Source: Trichoplusia ni
Taxonomy: Eukaryota; Arthropoda; Insecta; Lepidoptera; Noctuidae
Assembly (NCBI RefSeq): GCF_003590095.1
Contig: NC_039478.1
Coordinates: 18,166,001-18,230,000 of the forward strand
Reading direction: 5' to 3'
Length of the DNA stretch: 64,000 nt
Position numbers and translations under genes: made by a program. The notes beneath the pieces are model-generated. The model saw only the letters and a program-made list of their open reading frames with translations. It was not told where the DNA came from and searched no databases. Shown here piece by piece: positions 34,501 through 46,099 of the stretch; within the stretch, counting starts at the first letter, position 1, and each line of letters starts with the position of its first letter.

Positions 34501-37400
34501 GAATGTTGTGCAAGCCGGTGTTGTTGGGTCGTTGGCATTTATATTTTTTGTGTAGGCAAGGATTAAGAAGTCTTTTGATTGATTATTTTTATATCAAAGG
34601 CAATGTTCACGTTCATGTTAAGATTTATAGGCATAAATACATGAGTGATCCTTTAATCTTGAAATTCTATGATTCACAGCTAAATTTAAATAAAATAAGG
34701 ATAGCCGGTCAACATCTTCATTAGTCATGTGATCAAATTCTGTGTAAGTAATACAATAAATGAAACTTCCTCATAGTTAGTGAGTTACGAAGCGGTCCGT
34801 GTGATCAGCGGATGTCGGTGATAACGCCGAACTAAATATCAAGTTGATATTAAAGCAATGCTCAATTAGTGAGCCCGGTGGTCCCCGGGGAGAGACAGTC
34901 GGTGGGCAAGGGAAACAAGGACACTGGAATAATAAAACAATTTGTTACTTTTGTATTGAGTAGAATTGACATGAAAATTGGATAAAGAATGTCATATTTA
35001 AAATGAATTTCGTATCGTAATGTTTTGGCAAGGCTATGTATAGGTATAAATGTTTACAATTTATTCTAACACAAATTAAAATAAGTACTTGTGATCATCT
35101 ACAGCAGGATAGAAAAAAATAAAAGAACATGCAACTTCATTTAAAGTCCTGCCTCGACAAATGAAATTAAAAGCATATTTTCTGCTTAGTACGCTTGAAC
35201 ACATACTTCAGAAATATGCGTTTAAAAATTACTCATTAAACTATAAAAAAAACCCATTCGTAATGCAGACGGTCACTTGCGTACACGCACATGACCTTTA
35301 CACATTACGAGTAAGGTGAATTATATTAAACAAGCGATCAATAAAAAGGAGAAACTGTTGTAATGATACGTCCAGCACTAATTACAAACGTAATTAGTAC
35401 CTTGTAATTGTTATTCTAGCGCCAATACTTTATTCCTTTGTGGAGCTAAATGTTGGGTATTCTTAATAGGTAACGTTTCTTGGGCTACATGGAAAATTAA
35501 AATAAATATCTCAAATATTTTTGATAAAGTTTTAAAAGTTTTGGATAAGATTTTTTGTCCTGAATAAAAAAAATATCTGTTAGAAGAAACTTTTTTTACT
35601 CATCTAAGTAAAAATTCTGGCAACTACCATCCCCCATGTTATACAAGAAATAAAAAATAAGTAAAAAATTCTACCGAACGTATCTTTCATAAATACGAGT
35701 CATACAGATCAGTTACAGTCCATGTTATCGCACTATACATCGAAAACGAATACGAAAAAACAGGAAAACATTCGGCACATTTGCCTCGTAAAGTACTAAA
35801 ATCCGAAATACTAAAAAATGTATGGCGTCGTTCGCTTGGGAGCCTTAAATATCGTAGTTGGAGCGGGAATGCGCAGTGCGGCGGTGTCACAGCGGTACCG
35901 CGCCGAGATAACGTCTGTACGTCACTCAGCCGGCGGAGATGCTGCGAGATTACAAGTGTCGTCATGGGATAACTGCGACTCGATGCAACGCTTTCATTAA
36001 AAAACTATTTGTTCGGTTGGTGTTTTGACGTTGTAGTTTAGGAATACCCTTAAAAAGGGCAGTAATTTTCAGGGATTAACATCAAATTTCAACTTTACAA
36101 ATTAACATTTAGTTTGCTTGAATTCACCCAACGTTCTAAGGCCAATGTTTCATTGAAAATGTATTCATATAGGTAATTTGGTTCCTTTACAATCAATTAC
36201 ATAATAATTTATAACAGAAACTGGTAAATAGGTTATAAAGAGTACAGAATCCAGTCTCGGTATGTTTGACAATCGTGCGCGTGAATCGATCGTTAGCATC
36301 CACGTTACGTAAACTCTGGCTTCCGATGATAAAAGTATCGTATGTGCTCTCAGAGTTAGAGATCGGTTGAGGATGAGGACTCGCCTTGACCTGTTCTCAT
36401 GTTTATTTGTATGTGACATCTTTACATCCGGAACCTAACAACCTATATTACATTTACATGACATTAGTGAGTTTCTTGCTTGGGAGTGGATAGTTCAGGA
36501 ACGTATTTAACCGACAGACCGCAAAGAAAGAAGGTAGGTAGGTTGTTGTTATTTGAAATATGCCAAACCTTTAATATCTCCTATTTTCGACTTTAATTCA
36601 GTATTAAGGAGTCCTACCAATTTACTTTTAATTTTAGACGCTCATTTACTTACCCATTACAAGTACATGTGCCCTGAAGTATGACTGCCTCAACCCTCTA
36701 CAGCTTACGTCAATCAGTCCACATCCACAATAACATAAAGTTATTAAAACAAATAACGTTATCAAGTGTTGCAATGCCGAGAATGTTTACATACACGAGT
36801 TATTTATAAACTAACGCACATACGGCCTTCCGCGTGCTAGATCTGAGCTGATCGTTTTCCTTGTACAACCTGTATTACTTAACAAATTGCAATATTATCT
36901 TGACATGTAAACATACGTATGATCGATTTGTCTTCATTTATAGACGCGTTAGCAAAAGGGTGGTGGCACACTTGGATTTCCTTGAAACCAAGTATTTTGA
37001 ATAGTTAAATATCTATATAAGCAGATGCAATCAGTATTAGCAAAACAAAACACTAAAATTGCATTTGAAGACGTAAGAATTTACATAAAGACACTTCGCT
37101 GAATAAGGGCCATAAAAATATAATTTAATAATAAAATAAACATTGCCTTCTAAATCATAACAGTCGTTTTATTGCATGCAGATGTTCTGAGGCACCGTTT
37201 AGCGCAGTTACCGTCAGTGCGCGGGGCTCTCAGACTACCAGTTATATGGAAACTGCAGCACGGAATGTGGAACTTAGGAGGCTCTTTCTCACACTCCTAT
37301 CGGTTAATATGACTGCTACCTTCGATATAATCTCAAATACGATATCGAGACAATAAACTTAACAGATACTTTCTGAAATGCTGGTTTTGTCATCTGTTTT
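31600..37400. other. Mostly empty stretch with two CpG-rich patches
   Basis: No supported gene. CpG-rich patches at about 33608-33680 (GGCGTCGCCGCGGCCGGCG) and 35860-35950 (TGCGCAGTGCGGCGG, CAGCCGGCGGAGATG) stand out from the AT-rich background and are open in more than one frame, so they could be promoter patches or parts of exons. A small hairpin (ACTTGG..CCAAGT) lies near 36970. No repeats recognised. Confidence 0.3.
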
Positions 37401-37411
37401 GAAATGATGAT

Positions 37412-37590
37412 TTTTTCAACCGACTTCAAATAGAAGTAGGTTCTCAGTTCGTCTCTATCTTGTTTTCATTTATTTTTTATATACTTCTGAACTTCGGACT
37501 GGAACCGAATTTGTTCATTATTATTCATTTATCGTGAAATAGCTATCATTTGGTCCCACAAAAATTTCATCAAGTTTGGCTCAATATTGT
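37412..37590 (+). repeat. Decayed dispersed lepidopteran repeat
   Basis: TTTTTTCAACCGACTTCAAA followed by GAAGTAGGTTCTCAGTTCG matches, from memory, a very common repeat in moths and butterflies (TTCAACCGACTTC..GGAGGTTCTCAATTCG). The further piece GGTCCCACAAAAATTTCATC near 37552 fits the same family's downstream part. Internal sequence is eroded and no coding capacity remains. Confidence 0.55.
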
Positions 37591-37821
37591 ATGAGTTTGT
37601 TGCTAAAACAATATTATACATTAGAGTAGAAGCAAAAAAAGATACAATCGATATTCAATCAACACTATAGGAAAATGGACTTAAGACTTATTGTGCAAGA
37701 TTGACATTGTTTACTACTATAACGAATAATGAATCTCAAGTCTCAATTAGTCTGAGACAGACGTCGCTAACAAGCGCCGGGCGCCTGTACATCGCATAGC
37801 AGGAACTCGAACGAAACTGTA

Positions 37822-37850
37822 GTTACCATGGCAACGTCACGCCGCCATGA
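37822..37850 (-). promoter_or_regulatory. RFX X-box next to a CRE half-site and YY1/Pho site
   Basis: GTTACCATGGCAAC (37822-37835) is a full palindromic X-box (GTTRCC-N2-GGYAAC), the RFX site that marks promoters of ciliary genes in worms and flies. ACGTCAC, a CRE half-site, overlaps its end. On the minus strand ATCATGGCGGC (ending GCCGCCATG, 37841-37849 on +) is a YY1/Pho site, which tends to lie at the start site pointing into the gene, suggesting leftward transcription. A CpG-bearing leader follows on that side (GCGCCCGGCGCTTG near 37775), but no convincing coding exon is seen. Confidence 0.55.
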
Positions 37851-37859
37851 TTCAAATAA

Positions 37860-40800
37860 TTCACCACACCATTGTGGACATTATTATATTCTTTTTATAC
37901 TATAATAAGTCAATTTTGTTCGTGTTTACTTTAAGGGCGTCAAGAGCTACACTGACCCTTAATTTGAATTGAATTATTTTGTTGTTAGTTTTCATTGGAT
38001 GGTAAATGTAGTCATTATTTTATTTCCCAAATAAATGTAATTACAGTTATTTAGAAAAGCAATTGACACGGTCAATGAAGAGTTATTATGTTGCAGTTAT
38101 GAATCTAAATAGTAATACAGATGACTATCTGGTTGTGAATTGTGGCTCGGACTAATACAAAGAAATATAATAGGAATGAATAGATGAACATTATCACTGT
38201 AGAATACCACCATAATCAAATGTTTAATCGAAACTTACGTGAAAGTCACTTTAAAATAAAGTAATCTTTGCACTCGATTGCAAGAAAATCACTTCAGTAC
38301 TTTAGTTTAACTTTTAAAAAACCATCATCGTTTTTGCATGTTAGCAAAATAAACAATCATATAACTGATAATTGTTTTCGGATTTTTTTAAATGACTCCC
38401 ATGTCCTTTTAAAGATTCTATTTACAATAAATAAGGACTCATTAATTGAATTGTAAAGACAGTACCATTATTTTGACATGTCATCACAATTTACATTTAG
38501 ATTTCTGTTAAAAATTAATGAAATGAAAAAAGGTTTAATGTTTCATAAGCAATTGAAAAATAAAAGACAAACAGATATTTTAAGTAAAAACAAACTTTCG
38601 AGGCCTGATACAAGTCTATAACTATCTGTTTACGATCAAGATTGAACGTTATTCCGACAGCGATCGTAAACATTTTTGACAAATTTAAAATTATAACGAA
38701 GAACGTAAAATTTTTATTGAATCGCAAGCATATTACGGTCATGTTAATTTAACATGAAGAGAAAATGGCACAACTGCATAAAAATATTAAATCGAAAGCA
38801 CAGTGAATGAACGTTTCAATAAATTTTATATTTTAAGGGCCATAACTTTGTTTCATTGAGACGCTGATGACTCGAGACGTGTATCTAAAGGTCGTATTGT
38901 ATTCAATTAGTGTAATGATTATTTATTTAGCACCTTAAACATTATGCAAAGTAGACATCACACTTACATATTGAAAACAATTACATTTAAATTACTTTAA
39001 TTAAACAAACAACATCAACAGCAGTTTTCTTAATTCGCAATCCTTTTAGTATGATATAACTGTAAGTGTTGCGGTATTTCGCGTCAAGTATTTTACAAGT
39101 TAATCAAAGTAATAAAACGTTTCCAATAAAACGTAACTTTCACTTGCGCGTCTGGCATCTTTAAAGACATTATTAAGAAGGAATATTCCCACGACACATT
39201 CACCCCAATTTGGTGTCCAAAAGGAGCATTTTCATTCACACCACATGTTAGTCTTCGCAACCCTTAATCATCAAACTGTCATCTGCGAGGTGGTCTCGGG
39301 AAAAAACCGAATAAATCTCATCGTACGTGGCATGAAAAAAAATCACTTAGCAAGCTATACATTCATAAAAATACACAAGAAACAAATTTCAGTCATCGAA
39401 ACGATAATATATTTTGGTAAGTCGTCCATCGCTGCGTTTATATGTAAAAATTTGTAGATGTTCCATAATACGGGAGCAGATGGAGTGTGAACTGTTCCAA
39501 ATTGTAATTTTATGATCGAGGATTGTAGGGTGCAGGTCAGTAACGGGTCTCGATGAAAAAACTTAGCTCACGACTCCCAAGTGATTGGTGGCAAAGAAAA
39601 AAATGTGTTAAGACAAAAACTGTGTCGTTTGCGAGGTTCAGTAGTCGATGTAGATCTAAAAGGATATAAATATAAATGCAATTATTCTTTGAATATTATA
39701 TCACACAAAAATCTAACAAATAGAAGTTGGCGAAAAAGAATCAAAACAGAAAAAAATGAATAGTTAAAAATGAAATCACAAGCTCGTCACAGGGATTCAA
39801 TCCAATCCTTACGGTACCCTAAAATTATTGAACTTTAGCGAAAAAACGAGCCCGACTTCTCAGAAACTATTCGGTTCGTGATTGAATCTTTCATCTAAGA
39901 CGGTCAGACATTGTGATAGATGTATAGTTACTTAATAGTTGTTTTTTATGGTTTTATGAAGGCTTATTAGTTTTTTTGATGGTTCAATGCGATCGCCAGT
40001 AAAACATAGCTGGCTGTTTGGAGTCATGTTTGATTTTGTAAGCTAACGGATTACGATGATCGGTTGCTGTTAGTGATAAATTGGTAGATGTTTTTATAAG
40101 ATTTTTTATTAATTATTTTATAATGATGGTATTATAGAAGTTTAAGTTTTACCACCGACGTCAGTTCATGCTCAGCTTATGATAAGGGACTCCAGTTAGG
40201 TCCGAAATTAGACGGGAGATATTGAAATATTTAGAGAGGTAAAGACGGTGGAACTATTTACAGTAGTTAATAACCAGTTCGACCTATGTATAATCACTGT
40301 CCACATCCAATCTCAGAATACAATTTTGTAAATGTATGTAAACACGAAGAAAGAACGAAAGGAAATAACGCAGTTACTTTGTTTCAGACGAAAAATGCAC
40401 AAAAGGCAGCGTAGAAAAATGAACGTCTACGTTCGCGTTAAAGTCTTAATTAAGTTTTTCTCATTACTCTCACAAGTGGTGGATGGCTCTCGTAAGTATG
40501 TGAGATGGCAGGTCGTTAAAACTTAATAGTTTCGTAGTTTTCCAATAATTTAGCCATTAGTGAAAGTCCTCTCCGGAAGCATGGCAGAATTATTAAGATA
40601 TCGCATTCATTATACCATCTTTAACTTTACTCAAGATTAGTTCACGTAATTTGCATAAATATATTTGATGTGTTTTGAGAAAGGATTAATTCCAGAAGTA
40701 ATGTTAAAAAAAAATCGGAAATCATATTAAGTATTTTTTAACCCCTTGTGATCCAATAACTTGAAATCATGAAATTTAAAGTGGGGTGCATCAAATAAAA

Positions 40801-41290
40801 AAGCTAGATTATACAAATTATACAGTATCTTTTAATCCTATTGAATTAAAAGGATAAAGGGTATTATTTCCATAACATTATACGTATACATTAATACTAA
40901 ACACTAGAGGATATCCGGTCTTTTTTAAATCGATCCTTCGATCCGTGGGTCCCACGCCCACAACGCAAGTAAAATATTTTTTATCAGTAACATTACAAAA
41001 TTAAACCCCATGTTACATTTATCTATTGAAGAGTGGGGACAGTCGGAAACAGATCTTATCAAATTTAGCTTCGTATACAATTGATTTTTTTGGTAGAAAA
41101 AATGTTCGTCTATGTCTACCTGCGTTTGTGCAAACAAGTTTCGGATCGTGTCCTGACTTGTCATCGAATCATTGGAAAGCACGATGCTTTCACACCGGAC
41201 ACAACAGTAAATCATTTGTGAGACGAGCATTTATCTAACGCCAATTGTCAAAACATACACACAAATCAAATTTGACAGTGACCACACGAC
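37860..41290. other. Empty stretch with one hairpin and a possible repeat end
   Basis: Only chance frames are present. TATC-TTTTAAT pairs with ATTAAAA-GATA at 40826-40856 (11 pairs, one bulge, eight-base loop). TACGGTACCCTAAAA near 39810 may be a tiny remnant of the repeat seen at 19566, too short to assign. Confidence 0.3.
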
Positions 41291-41296
41291 AGCCGC

Positions 41297-41390
41297 GACA
41301 ATGGAACTTCCGCTCGTAAAAACCGACAAAAGCTTTAATCGCTCCGGTCCGACGAAATCAACCGTATGTTGTGGCAGGACTTCCATTGTC
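41297..41390. promoter_or_regulatory. Inverted pair of SOX-type sites
   Basis: GACAATGGAA (41297-41306) and its exact inverse TTCCATTGTC (41381-41390) lie 74 bases apart. Each contains ACAATGG, the core SOX HMG-box site. They lie about 180 to 275 bases upstream of the ATG at 41573, so they could serve that candidate gene. Confidence 0.3.
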
Positions 41391-41572
41391 ACAACAAAAC
41401 ATTGTTGTTTTTTTTATCAACAGGCCGTATTAGGTGTGAAACGACGCCTAATCCCTTATTAAGTAAACGAACATGAACATACAAAAAGTTCTTGTCAATT
41501 TAAAAGCAATAAAATTCTCGGTGCACGAGTTATCTCGAGTGTTGAGCGGTAAAGAAAGCCGATATATCTAAA

Positions 41573-41927
41573 ATGCGTAAAACAGGTTCTGATAACACAA
41601 CTCGGTCCGGTAACGAGTGGCCCTTTCGAACTTTCACACGGAGTGCACATGTATGTACATCTCGTACAACGGATGTCGTCGCAATTACGAACGGCTGCGA
41701 TTATTATTGCGCGGTATTGTGCGGCCAAATTACAGCATCTCGGCTTCCCATCCGGTCTAACGCCGGCGCAGAGGCCGCGCGGCAGTCGAGTCTGGATCTT
41801 ATCGTGACAAGCGACAGACCAAATTGTAATGCGGAGCCGGGACTGTTTGAGATGATGCGGCGACGCGTACAGGACGCGAGGACGACGGTCGCGATAGACG
41901 GCCTAATGAGGGATGGACAAATCGCAG
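41573..41927 (+). CDS. Candidate first coding exon, unidentified protein
   Basis: An ATG in good insect start context (CTAAAATGCG) opens 118 codons, then meets a consensus-like donor GCAG|GTGAAT (GT at 41928) just before an in-frame TGA. G+C and CpG rise steadily along the frame, and codon use looks coding in the second half. The peptide begins MRKTGSDNTTRSG, has a cysteine-rich part (NGCDYYCAVLCGQ) and a charged end (RRRVQDARTTVAIDGLMRDG). No signal peptide, membrane segment or known domain is visible. No downstream exon was found, and the antisense strand is also open over part of it. A CpG-rich promoter and 5' UTR is the alternative. It is the most gene-like frame in the window. Confidence 0.36.
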
Positions 41928-41935
41928 GTGAATGA

Positions 41936-42970
41936 AATGGAACAATCGCGACAGGCGCACAATACTGTCTCGACGAGATGATACCGCGTGGACACCTGCG
42001 GTGGCTGCGTCTAAAGGTAAACTTGTGATTTATGCGCTCGTCTACAAGCGCTGCGCTTTACCGATATGCACCGGAGAAAATCGCGCCTTTCTACATACAC
42101 AAAAGCTTGTTCGAACTTGTTCAGCGATCAATGCGTCCATCCTACCGTGAGGACGCAACGATTTTGTTTTCATATCTCTCGAATAATGCAGCTGCATTGA
42201 AAAGACACCCATAGATGGCAAAAGTATGAATTATTGTTGTTTGAATGGGATGGATTTGTAGAATTTCTCTTAGAGTTTGCACGATGGTTCCTGTAATTTG
42301 CACAATGAATGTTGATTTAGCGCACCTGCATTGTACTCGTATTTTTTGCATAGCTGAGCGACAAAAGTGTCGGATGCATAGCGGAGACTCGGAGAGCAAT
42401 CACCCCTGCAGTAAGAGGTAGAGACTGGGGACGCGAACGTGAGTCAGAGCCCTCGGTGACCCGGTTCGCACGGCGCGCCGGCTAAGCGCGGAGTTATATG
42501 ACGCGGAATTTATATTCTGCCTACGCAAAAACAAACTTGTACCGACGCCTTCCCGATAAAACCAGCTTAGAGCTGTAATCATTCACCCATGACGTACCTA
42601 CATATCACCCAGGGAACACTGACCTTAAATTTTAAGATGAGTTGGCACAGAATCCAGGCATCATTCGTGTATTATCTATTGGTCTGACGGCTCATTAGTC
42701 TCCGGCTGAGATATTTGTACAAACATGGCTCGCGTGGTGATAACTTTGATTGATGGCCAGTGCTGGAACAAGACGCTATTGCCTTGCCAACTAACTACTA
42801 CTTATATTTATATGTTGTGCAATTATGCTTCTATTGAGGATACCATTAGCTAAGCACCACATTAGTGCTACAGTCGATAAGTAACAAAAGACTGATATGC
42901 TTATGATAAATTTGATTTCTATCAAACTGTCAACTGTCACTCGGAAACTATTAGCTAAGCTAAGCTACGT
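41936..42970. other. CpG-rich flank of the 41.5-kb block
   Basis: CpG-rich patches continue to about 42010 and again at 42420-42500 (CACGGCGCGCCGGCTAAGCG). Short frames on both strands pass through them, including a 60-codon minus frame at 42400-42582. None can be preferred. A donor-like AAAG|GTAAAC is near 42017. Confidence 0.25.
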
Positions 42971-42977
42971 TAGTCAC

Positions 42978-43140
42978 CTATAGATCAATTCTGTGTAATT
43001 TGGTAATATCGAAGAGTGGAGGATTCGCCATGAGCGTCATGTGAACGCGGCAGTAGTGGGCCATCGCAGCCGGCGTCCGGTCGGGCCGGTACAGCAGATG
43101 CCGCGCCGACCTTGCGCACACGCACACGCCACCAGCGCCA
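42978..43140 (-). other. Exon-like open stretch, unidentified
   Basis: On the minus strand a GC-rich run of codons, with G or C in most third positions, encodes RHLLYRPDRTPAAMAHYCRV and MTLMANPPLFDI before a TAG near 42978. An acceptor-like AG (CGCAAG) precedes it, but the sequence before that is GT-rich rather than pyrimidine-rich. It could be a last exon or a promoter CpG patch. No family recognised. Confidence 0.22.
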
Positions 43141-43199
43141 TATATCACAAGTTTTAGATACAACAAGAGGCTTTTGTAATATGTATTATTTTAAAACAG

Positions 43200-44310
43200 C
43201 TCGTTATATTTTATGGTCCCGAATGAAAATCTGAGCAATACAAGATCAATAACAAATACAAGCTTATAAAACCATAACTAATAATACGTACAAAGTTCAA
43301 GATTTTATCGAACTTAATTTTAATAACTAATGTAATAAAAGATATCGAAGTTTCAAAACGAAGTGACAATAACGCAATGCAGCAATAGCAAACATTTAAA
43401 AGAATGAGATCATTTTCGTTCCTTCAAAGTTTTATTCACCATGTCAGCCCGGTACCTGTCCTCACGCACACACACGCATATACAAACGATACTGAAAGGA
43501 TACATTAATGTTAAGGGACCATCTGCCATGTAGCCGGTAAAGTTGTTGCTTTCAACAAGAAACGAAAACTGACCTACTATAACGTATTCATATTTAACCA
43601 GTAACATCACTACCCTCAAATTGATGTCCTTAAATCAATAAGGCGAAAAAAGCCTTTGTATTTTCGTCCGTCGTTGTAAATGTCATAATAAAATACGATG
43701 TCGGGTTATTATCTTCGTACCGACTGCAAGATAATACACGGCATCGCATTTACGGGTTAAGGTCACAACATCCCGTAAGTATTAAGTATAATTGGAAAAA
43801 ATAAATTCTAAAAGTAAATGTCAGGCCGCAAGCGTAATCTTCTGCAGTGAAAATGGCAAAATGGCATGGTGCGGTTTTATGGTGGTAAAAAAAATAATTA
43901 TAACGAAGAGGGATCTGAAGTAGGCTTGTACTGAACTACGGTCATCGTAAAAATGGTTTAATCGATTTGGAGTGAGTCGACGGTAATATACTAGGGGTTT
44001 TATTTTTTGGGCTGTGTTTATGGCGCAGTGCAGCAGTGACTAAGATCTCGACTCATTGGTACTCAGTGAAATGCTTGTTTATGATCCAACATTTTACAGT
44101 AAATGTGGACAATAGTTAGTGTTTTAGATCAGGGGAAAATCTAGACAATTATAAATCTACCACCACCAGTAATTATACATGTATGTTGTGACAAAATGTG
44201 ACCTCATATACATCAATATCGTAATGAGAAACATGAGTTTTCATGACTAACTGAAACACCTAATACTTTGGTAAACACAGGTAGCCATTTAGGCATATTA
44301 AGCTGACCAA
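43200..44310. other. Non-coding
   Basis: A short (CA)n near 43464 and chance frames. Nothing recognised. Confidence 0.35.
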
Positions 44311-44315
44311 TTTCC

Positions 44316-44331
44316 AGTGTGACGTCACACT
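44316..44331. promoter_or_regulatory. 16-bp perfect palindrome centred on a CRE
   Basis: AGTGTGACGTCACACT is its own reverse complement over 16 bases and contains TGACGTCA (44320-44327). The extended symmetry goes beyond the 8-bp CRE and suggests a strong bZIP dimer site. No core promoter is evident beside it. Confidence 0.5.
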
Positions 44332-44339
44332 ATGAACAA

Positions 44340-46000
44340 TTTGGTTTTTCGGCTGTTTCATTGTATGAGTCAGAGACGGTGGATTTTATTTATTTTTTAT
44401 ACTTCTGTTTTATTGTTTCAAGTATGTTCGATTGTAAATAACATTCGAATATCCAAATACGGAATTAATGTCTTTATCTTTATTTCAACTAATAATGTTG
44501 AAGGCTGTCGCAAAAGAATTCTGTAAACTAAAGTTTTGACCGATTTTTGAGAACGTTACAAAACAGTGAAAAGGGGGAGGGTGTCATGTTTCTCTAATAT
44601 TAAGTACCAAGCATTGTACCAAACATTGCTCAATGACTTTAATTTCCATTCGGTCATTGCCCGGACTAAAACTGCAAATCATCCTAATATATCTGCTTAG
44701 ACCGTGCGAAATAGTCTGGTCTGTACCCTACTTCGAAAAACCACAGCCGTGGCAATAACTGTGTTTTTAAATTTCCTTTTAAAAACAAAATGTACATTTT
44801 TTTTGAAGTAAAATCACCTGTATTGACATCCGACATGTTGTACTATAATTAAGCAGCCGTAATGGATTTATCATTGGCCGTAAGACCGCCCATTCTTACC
44901 TAATCATCCTTAATTATTATCACAAACCAATCTGTTGGAACAAGACAACTGGTTCCGTAGTATTCCGTATAGAAAAAAATATCTATCACCCGATCATTAC
45001 GAGGAACAAACAAAAACTGGAGTACTATGATGACTTTTTAATTTATTTGGGATGAGCAGACGTGACGGTGGTTAAAAAACACGGATGACTCTGATCATGA
45101 TTTGGGCCCGATTAAGGATCAAAATACAGGTAATTGAACAAAATAGTCCCGTTAGGTACAGCTACTTTAAAAATGGAGATAAATCGAGGAACATTAATAT
45201 TTTATGATAGGCAATGCTCGAATGCTTCTGATTTCGTACTGGAAAAGCTCTCATGTATTTTTGTTTAGGGAATACCAATTGCTCACACTCGAAACCAATG
45301 ATTCATGGTTTATTATTATCCAATAAGTCACGTCTACGATAATATTTACATTGCATATAAAAATAAATTTGAAAACAATAAATCAGACACTAGAGCTCTT
45401 ATGTAGCACGCTAAAGTGCCAGTAATTACGGAGACACAATTGATATTATCCGGCTGACAACCGGTTATAACCAGATAGCGATGATTTCCTTCATCATTAG
45501 CCCATACATATTACATACACGGAAGACGCAGGTGTGAATGCTGCAATACAGATACTTATTAATGTAACCTTTGCTTACAATGTAGCATCGTCTCGAATGC
45601 TGCACACACAGCTGGCATTTGAACCGCTCGAGATCCCGTTTGTACTAAAGAGAATAATTGTCCCGAGATATTTATATACGAGCCATAATATACCGTTACG
45701 ACAGATCTCTAGGTGGTCGGGCAGAGATTACTGGCCTATACCTACAACCACCGTTAGATGATCTATTGTAAATCATAACGCAAATCTATCCCTCGGAGTG
45801 GAGTACTAGTTTTAGTGCATGTTATCTAACAATAGATGTCCGTAACATATAAATGGAAATTTCTAGAATTTTAGGACTTAATAAAATAAATATTTGGTAA
45901 AAAATAGTAAAAATACGGAAGCGTTGAATGTCTAGAATGCATGTAAAACATGGAATTAAAGTTTTCCTATCTTTTTGCACAAATTAATAACAAAAACACT
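44340..46000. other. Non-coding
   Basis: Chance frames only. No repeats or motif clusters recognised. Confidence 0.35.
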
Positions 46001-46002
46001 AT

Positions 46003-46095
46003 CAAAAGAATTGATGACCCATTGGTAACAGAAGAACAGACAGACGGACAGATAGCGGAACCTTAGTAATAGGGGTTCAGATTGTACTCTTTTAG
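46003..46095 (-). repeat. Fragment of a dispersed lepidopteran repeat, reverse orientation
   Basis: On the minus strand CCCTATTACTAAGGTTCCGC, then TATCTGTCCGTCTGTCTGT, then ACCAATGGGTCATCA follow, from memory, the middle of the repeat whose start (AGGGTTCCGTACCC) is seen at 19566. The 93 bases are eroded and non-coding. Confidence 0.55.
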
Positions 46096-46099
46096 AAAA

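Noticed and set aside
40740..40870. Possible piggyBac-type element starting TTAACCCC
   Set aside because: No matching right end with TTAA was found. The inner inverted repeat is only a short hairpin.
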